From Neorhizobium sp. UBA7851 (GTDB lineage: Bacteria > Pseudomonadota > Alphaproteobacteria > Rhizobiales > Rhizobiaceae), in assembly GCA_002500765.1 (NCBI GenBank), contig DLSX01000104.1, forward strand, positions 1-11,103: DNA of 11,103 nucleotides, written 5' to 3'. The notes under the pieces are model-generated. The model made no database searches, was not told the DNA's origin, and was given only the letters and a program-made list of their open reading frames with translations. Below are positions 6,866 to 11,103 of this stretch, piece after piece (the first letter of the stretch is position 1; every line of letters begins with the position of its first letter). Made by a program: the position numbers and the translations under genes.

Positions 6866-8344
6866 ATGACGATGCTGATGAGCTGGGCCGAATGGTTCGG
6901 CAAAGACGGACTTGGCCTTGCGCAACTGGTAAAAGATGGAGAGGTAACCGCATCCGAACTCGCAGCACAGGCGGCAACGGCGATCAGCTCAGTCAACCCG
7001 CAGATCAACGGCGTGATCGAGATTTTCGAGGATGCGGTTTCCGACGCCACGGTCAACGGCGCAAATCCCGAAGGTGCATTTGCGGGCCTGCCCTTTCTCC
7101 TGAAGGATCTCGGCCCGACGCTTGCCGGAAGGTTGCAGGAACAGGGTTCGCTCTACATGAAGGGCAACCGCCCGACCTCGGATACGTTTCTGACGACGAA
7201 GATGAAGGCGGCGGGCCTCAACGTCATCGGCCGCACCACAACACCCGAATTCGGCTGCTGCAGCTCGGCGGAAAATCCGGCGCTTTATGTCACCCGCAAC
7301 CCATGGAATACCGACTTCACCAGTTGCGGTTCCTCGGCGGGGTCTGCCGTCATGGTCGGCGCCGGTGTCGTGCCGCTTGCCCATGCGACAGATGGCGGCG
7401 GCTCGATCCGCATTCCGGCCGGCGTCAATGGCGGCATAGGACTGAAATCATCCCGCGGCACATTCTCCATAGCGCCTGCGGCCTCCGATTTCACCTCCGT
7501 CGTCTCGACTCAGGGCTGCATCACCAGAACCGTGCGCGACACCGCGGCCTTCGTAGACAATTGCCGGGGCGGCGCACCGGGCGAATTCATGCCCTACTGG
7601 TCGCCCGACGAACCTTTCCTCAACCTGATCGAGCGCGATCCGAAACCGCTGCGCATCGCCGTCTCCCACGAATGGGGACCTTACAGATCAACCCCACACA
7701 TCGCCTCGGAACTGGAGCGCGTCGCGCGCTTCTTCGAAACCCTCGGCCATCACGTCGAATGGGTAAATCCATCAATCGACTTCGAAAAAGCCTATGCCGC
7801 CCAGACGGCCTGCTACATCACCAATTTCGCCCAGACGGTGAACAACCTCCTGCGCATGCGAGGTCTCGACAAGCCGCCGGCCGATCTGATCGAACCGATG
7901 AACATCCGCATCTGGGAACAGGGCAAGGATGCGACCTACACGGACCGCGCCGACATGCAGCTCGCCTTTAACGAGACCGCCCGCGCCTTCGGTGAATTCT
8001 ACGAAAAATGGGACATCGTGCTGACGCCGATCACGGCGCGGGAAACACCGCCGATCGGCACGACGCAATATCTGACCATGACCGACAATCCGTCCGCTCT
8101 CGACTGGTTCGCCAATCTCTGGGGCTTTTTCGCCTATACCCCGTTCAGCAATCTCTGCGGCACACCCGGCCTCAGCCTGCCGCTCGCCAGACACGCCAAC
8201 GGCCTGCCTCTCGGCATGCAGATCCAGACCGGGCTCGGCCGCGACGGGCTGCTGCTGCAACTGGCAGCCCAGATCGAACGGGCAATCGACGGCAAATGGA
8301 ATATGGGTGAGCTGCCCAAGGTACATGTGACCGCGATAGCCTGA
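6866..8344 (+). CDS. Amidase-signature family hydrolase, closest in appearance to 6-aminohexanoate-cyclic-dimer hydrolase (NylA) branch
   Basis: 492 aa from the chosen ATG; members of this branch are about 490 aa. It hydrolyses a C-N amide bond in a substrate that cannot be told from sequence. The amidase-signature triad is intact: Lys80 in LLKDLG, cis-Ser156 in CGSSAGS, and nucleophile Ser180 in TDGGGSIRIPA. The 24-residue spacing between the two serines matches FAAH and NylA. The opening (LAQLVKDGEVTASELAAQA...INGVIEIF), RTTTPEFG and RNPW, and the C-terminal PFSNLCGTPGLSLPL and LPLGMQIQ blocks resemble NylA-like amidases more than GatA, and no GatB or GatC gene is adjacent. No signal peptide is seen, so it is probably cytoplasmic. 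It is isolated from the upstream operon by a terminator and needs its own promoter in 6740-6860, where I see only a weak -10-like TAGAAT (6829-6834). Nylon-oligomer activity should not be assumed; many homologues act on other amides. Confidence 0.93.
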   Translation: MTMLMSWAEWFGKDGLGLAQLVKDGEVTASELAAQAATAISSVNPQINGVIEIFEDAVSDATVNGANPEGAFAGLPFLLKDLGPTLAGRLQEQGSLYMKGNRPTSDTFLTTKMKAAGLNVIGRTTTPEFGCCSSAENPALYVTRNPWNTDFTSCGSSAGSAVMVGAGVVPLAHATDGGGSIRIPAGVNGGIGLKSSRGTFSIAPAASDFTSVVSTQGCITRTVRDTAAFVDNCRGGAPGEFMPYWSPDEPFLNLIERDPKPLRIAVSHEWGPYRSTPHIASELERVARFFETLGHHVEWVNPSIDFEKAYAAQTACYITNFAQTVNNLLRMRGLDKPPADLIEPMNIRIWEQGKDATYTDRADMQLAFNETARAFGEFYEKWDIVLTPITARETPPIGTTQYLTMTDNPSALDWFANLWGFFAYTPFSNLCGTPGLSLPLARHANGLPLGMQIQTGLGRDGLLLQLAAQIERAIDGKWNMGELPKVHVTAIA

Positions 8345-8416
8345 GTTTCCAATTCAGCGTCAACGCGAAACATGCTGCGGGATACCTCGATAGCCTAGTT
8401 CGCATTGGCGACAGGC

Positions 8417-8435
8417 CAGCGACCTATCGTCGCTG
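8417..8435 (+). repeat. Inverted repeat (hairpin) downstream of amidase gene
   Basis: CAGCGAC (8417-8423) pairs with GTCGCTG (8429-8435) around a 5-nt loop. An alternative outer pairing uses CGACAG (8409-8414) and CTGTCG (8433-8438). No T-run follows, so it is not a classic intrinsic terminator. It could still mark the 3' end of the amidase transcript or be a protein-binding palindrome. Confidence 0.4.
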
Positions 8436-8591
8436 TCGGCATGCAGATTATCCCGCAAAACCGCCCTGCACGTCGTAAAATTGCGGCGCTAAACAAGAAA
8501 CACAGCAGAAAAGGAAGACTTGCGGCAAGATCACCCTCTTGTGTTCGGCGTACCGGCAAGTACCATTGCTGACCTTTCCGCGCAGAAATCC

Positions 8592-8620
8592 TTGCCGTAA
8601 CACTGCATGGCAAGAATACT
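8592..8620 (+). promoter_or_regulatory. Candidate sigma70-type promoter for pntAB
   Basis: TTGCCG (8592-8597) and AATACT (8615-8620) are separated by 17 nt. Each matches the consensus at four of six positions. A start site near 8627 would leave a leader of about 43 nt before the TTG start of pntA. The match is moderate and comes from inspection only. Confidence 0.4.
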
Positions 8621-8655
8621 GGCAACCTGCTGGTGACAGCACGAAGAAAACGAAG

Positions 8656-8661
8656 TGGGGA
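8656..8661 (+). promoter_or_regulatory. Ribosome binding site supporting a TTG start for pntA
   Basis: TGGGGA lies 8 nt before TTG 8670. The alternative in-frame GTG at 8655 overlaps this site and has only weak purine-rich sequence in front of it. Starting at TTG also gives MKIGVLKERADREARVA, aligning with the normal PntA N-terminus. Confidence 0.65.
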
Positions 8662-8669
8662 CGACACCG

Positions 8670-10244
8670 TTGAAGATCGGAGTTCTAAAAGAGCGCGCGG
8701 ACCGCGAGGCTCGCGTCGCGATGACGCCGGACAGTGCGCAGGCCTTGCAGAAGCTGGGCTACGACTGTTTGATCGAAGCGGGCGCGGGCAAACTTGCCGG
8801 CTTTTCGGATGACACCTACCGCGCCGCCGACGTGACGGTGGTCGATACGGCTGACGCGCTGATCGAAGCCTCCGACGTGATCGCCAAGGTACGCCCGCCG
8901 GAAACGGCAGAGGTCGAAAAGCTCGGCCCCGGCAAGACCCTGATATCCTTCTTCTACCCGGCACAGAACACGGCTCTTCTCGAGGAAGCCAAGGCCAAGG
9001 GCGCAAACGTCATCGCCATGGACATGGTGCCGCGCATTTCTCGTGCCCAGAAGATGGACGCGCTCTCGTCCATGGCCAACATCGCCGGTTACCGCGCTGT
9101 CATCGAAGCCGGAAACAATTTCGGCCGCTTCTTCACCGGTCAGGTCACAGCTGCGGGCAAGGTACCGCCGGCTAAGGTTCTGGTCATCGGTGCAGGTGTT
9201 GCCGGTCTGGCCGCCATCGGCACCGCCACCTCGCTCGGCGCCATCACCTATGCCTTCGACGTTCGCCCGGAAGTGGCCGAGCAGATAGAATCCATGGGTG
9301 CCGAATTCGTCTTCCTCGACTTCAAGGAAAGCCAGCAGGACGGCGCTGCCACCGGTGGCTACGCCGCTCCTTCTTCGCCGGAGTTCCGCGAAAAGCAGCT
9401 GGAGAAATTCCGCGAACTGGCCCCTCAGATCGACATCGTCATCACCACCGCCCTCATCCCGGGCCGTGATGCGCCAAAGCTCTGGCTCGCCGATATGGTC
9501 GCCATGATGAAGCCCGGCTCGGTCGTCATTGACTTGGCGGCAGAACGCGGCGGCAACTGCGACCTCACCGTCGCCGACGAACGCATCGTCTCGGACAATG
9601 GCGTCATCGTTATCGGTTACACGGACTTCCCGAGCCGCATGGCCGCCCAGTCCTCGACGCTCTATTCAACCAACATCCGCCACATGATGACGGACCTGAC
9701 ACCGGGCAAGGACGGTGTCGTCGTCCACAACATGGAAGACGATGTCATCCGCGGCGCGACCGTCACCAAGGATGGCGAGATCACATTCCCCCCGCCACCG
9801 CCGAAAATTCAGGCGATCGCCGCCCAGAAGCCGAAGGAAAAGGCCAAGGAGCTGACGCCCGAGGAAAAGCGGGCCAAGGAAGTCGCCGCCTTCAAGGCGC
9901 AGACCAAGAACCAGGCCATTCTGCTTGCCGTCGCGACCGTCCTCCTGCTCATCGTCGGTGCCTATGCGCCTGCAAGCTTCATGAGCCATTTCGTCGTCTT
10001 CGTGCTCTCCTGCTTCATCGGCTTCCAGGTCATCTGGAACGTCTCGCACTCGCTGCACACGCCGCTGATGGCCGTCACCAACGCCATTTCCGGCATCGTC
10101 ATTCTCGGCGCGCTGCTGCAGATCGGCTCTGGCAACTGGCTGGTGGTGATCCTCGGCGCTCTTTCGGTTCTGGTTGCGACGATCAATATCGTCGGCGGTT
10201 TTCTCGTGACGCGGCGCATGCTCGCCATGTTCCAGAAGTCTTGA
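8670..10244 (+). CDS. pntA: Proton-translocating NAD(P) transhydrogenase, alpha subunit (undivided)
   Basis: 524 aa from the TTG start (a GTG at 8655 would add five residues). It is the alpha subunit of the inner-membrane transhydrogenase, which couples proton entry to hydride transfer from NADH to NADP+, making NADPH. The NAD(H)-binding domain I spans ~1-375. It has an alanine-dehydrogenase-like N-terminus, RISRAQKMDALSSMANIAGY, FGRFFTGQ..TAAGKVPPAKV, the Rossmann glycine motif GAGVAG (174-179), ITTALIPGRDAPKLW and DLAAERGGNCDLTV. A Lys/Glu/Ala-rich linker (~376-410) leads into a membrane domain with about four helices, including VIWNVSHSLHTPLMAVTNAISG. The domain order and length match E. 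coli PntA. In some alphaproteobacteria such as Rhodospirillum rubrum this subunit is split into two genes, but here it is one continuous frame. It forms an operon with pntB, 20 nt downstream. Confidence 0.97.
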   Translation: MKIGVLKERADREARVAMTPDSAQALQKLGYDCLIEAGAGKLAGFSDDTYRAADVTVVDTADALIEASDVIAKVRPPETAEVEKLGPGKTLISFFYPAQNTALLEEAKAKGANVIAMDMVPRISRAQKMDALSSMANIAGYRAVIEAGNNFGRFFTGQVTAAGKVPPAKVLVIGAGVAGLAAIGTATSLGAITYAFDVRPEVAEQIESMGAEFVFLDFKESQQDGAATGGYAAPSSPEFREKQLEKFRELAPQIDIVITTALIPGRDAPKLWLADMVAMMKPGSVVIDLAAERGGNCDLTVADERIVSDNGVIVIGYTDFPSRMAAQSSTLYSTNIRHMMTDLTPGKDGVVVHNMEDDVIRGATVTKDGEITFPPPPPKIQAIAAQKPKEKAKELTPEEKRAKEVAAFKAQTKNQAILLAVATVLLLIVGAYAPASFMSHFVVFVLSCFIGFQVIWNVSHSLHTPLMAVTNAISGIVILGALLQIGSGNWLVVILGALSVLVATINIVGGFLVTRRMLAMFQKS

Positions 10245-10264
10245 GTGCGTAGGGGGTAATCATC

Positions 10265-11103
10265 ATGACGATCGGTATCGTTTCGGCCGCCTACATTTCT
10301 GCTGCGGTTCTCTTCATTCTGTCGCTCGGCGGCCTTTCCGGCCAGGAAAGCGCCAAACGCGCCGTCTGGTACGGCATCATCGGCATGGCGCTCGCCGTCA
10401 TCGCCACCTTCTTCGGTCCGGGCGTCGCCACCAGCTTCGGCATAGGCCTGATCATCCTGATCATGGTCGCCGCCGGCTCGGTCGCCGGTTATTACGTCGC
10501 CGCCCGCGTGCAGATGACGGAAATGCCGCAGCTTGTGGCAGCGCTTCACTCCTTCGTCGGCCTCGCCGCCGTCTTTATCGGCTACAACGCCCATATCGAA
10601 GCATGGCGCGTTGGCGGCCTCGACGAGGCTGCACGTGCGGCCCTCGAAGGTTTTTCCGCCATCCTCGCTCACAAGGACCCGGTCGAACTGGCGATCATGA
10701 AGGTCGAGGTCTTCCTCGGCGTCTTCATCGGTGCGGTCACCTTCACCGGTTCGGTCGTCGCCTTCGGCAAGCTTTCCGGCAAGGTCGACGGCAAGGCGAA
10801 GAAATTGCCCGGCGGGCATTTCCTCAATGCCGGTGCGGCAGGCCTCTCCCTCTTGCTGCTTCTTGCTTACTGCAACGGCGCAGGCGTCTGGACGCTGATC
10901 CTGATGACGCTTCTTGCCTTCTTCATCGGTTATCACCTGATCATGGGCATCGGCGGCGCCGACATGCCGGTGGTGGTCTCGATGCTCAACAGCTATTCCG
11001 GCTGGGCGGCAGCGGCGATCGGCTTCACGCTCGGCAATGACCTTCTGATCGTCACCGGCGCGCTGGTCGGTTCTTCCGGTGCGATCCTCTCCTACATCAT
11101 GTG
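10265..11103 (+). CDS. pntB: Proton-translocating NAD(P) transhydrogenase, beta subunit (3' end outside window)
   Basis: The frame runs open from ATG 10265 to the window edge, giving 279 complete codons. AGGGGG (10251-10256) lies 8 nt before the start. The visible part is the membrane domain: hydrophobic helices from the N-terminus (IVSAAYISAAVLFILSLGGL), then MTEMPQLVAALHSFVGLAAV, EVFLGVFIGAVTFTGSVVAF, GGADMPVVVSMLNSYSGWAA and VTGALVGSSGAILSYIM. His95 is the counterpart of E. coli beta-His91, implicated in proton translocation. The NADP(H)-binding domain III lies beyond the right edge. E. coli PntB is 462 aa, so roughly 60% is present. Compared with E. coli, the segment between NAHIEAW and EVFLG is about 20 residues longer, with an Ala/Glu-rich helix. 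Together with PntA it makes the complete transhydrogenase. Confidence 0.97.
   Translation, partial: MTIGIVSAAYISAAVLFILSLGGLSGQESAKRAVWYGIIGMALAVIATFFGPGVATSFGIGLIILIMVAAGSVAGYYVAARVQMTEMPQLVAALHSFVGLAAVFIGYNAHIEAWRVGGLDEAARAALEGFSAILAHKDPVELAIMKVEVFLGVFIGAVTFTGSVVAFGKLSGKVDGKAKKLPGGHFLNAGAAGLSLLLLLAYCNGAGVWTLILMTLLAFFIGYHLIMGIGGADMPVVVSMLNSYSGWAAAAIGFTLGNDLLIVTGALVGSSGAILSYIM

Larger units (their letters stand above)
8345..8669. other. Gene-free spacer between amidase and pntA
   Basis: About 325 nt with no convincing coding frame on either strand. It contains a hairpin-forming inverted repeat at 8417-8435, a cluster of GGCAAG/CTTGCC hexamers (8519-8614), a candidate sigma70-type promoter at 8592-8620 and the pntA ribosome binding site. 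Base composition is less GC-rich than the flanking genes around 8470-8520. This is consistent with a regulatory leader, but nothing here proves an RNA gene. Confidence 0.7.

Noticed and set aside
6853..7971. 372-residue + strand frame overlapping the amidase
   Set aside because: It is out of frame with the intact amidase triad, is Arg/Gly/His-rich, and shows no domain; a frame shadow.
8395..8654. Possible small RNA or peptide gene in the spacer before pntA
   Set aside because: No start with a ribosome binding site gives a convincing peptide, and there is no promoter-plus-terminator pair defining a separate transcript.
9962..10936. 324-residue minus-strand frame opposite pntA/pntB
   Set aside because: It lies opposite highly conserved transhydrogenase membrane helices and spans the pntA-pntB junction; antisense shadow.

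Overview
The window looks like chromosomal DNA of an alphaproteobacterium, most likely from the Rhizobiales/Rhizobiaceae. This is inferred from high GC, strong G/C third-position bias (which also creates long antisense shadow frames), and the protein resemblances. No rRNA, tRNA, CRISPR array, insertion sequence or phage gene is visible. Every convincing gene is on the + strand.

Region 1 (1-6739) is a compact four-gene type I secretion operon. It holds the 3' end of a large secreted Ig-like/VCBS adhesin, an ABC exporter with a cysteine-free C39-like N-terminal domain (LapB/HlyB type), a HlyD/LapC-type membrane fusion protein, and a 566-residue protein of unknown function whose C-terminal part looks like an alpha/alpha-toroid. 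Junctions are 17, 2 and 14 nt, each with a good Shine-Dalgarno. The operon ends at a strong intrinsic terminator whose hairpin loop contains the last gene's stop codon. No outer-membrane TolC/LapE-like gene and no LapD/LapG-like pair is present in the window.

Region 2 (6740-8344) is a monocistronic-looking amidase-signature hydrolase with an intact Lys/cis-Ser/Ser triad. It most resembles the 6-aminohexanoate-cyclic-dimer hydrolase (NylA) branch. Region 3 (8345-8669) is a gene-free stretch of 325 nt. It has a hairpin after the amidase, a candidate sigma70-type promoter, and an unusual cluster of GGCAAG/CTTGCC hexamers around that promoter.

Region 4 (8670-11103) is pntA-pntB, the proton-translocating NAD(P) transhydrogenase. 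pntA is an undivided alpha subunit that probably starts at a TTG codon. pntB is cut by the right edge of the window.

The secretion operon exports and probably displays a surface adhesin. The transhydrogenase uses the proton gradient to make NADPH from NADH. The amidase is metabolically independent of both as far as the sequence shows. The least explained item, and the best candidate for something new, is the toroid-like gene locked into the adhesin secretion operon.
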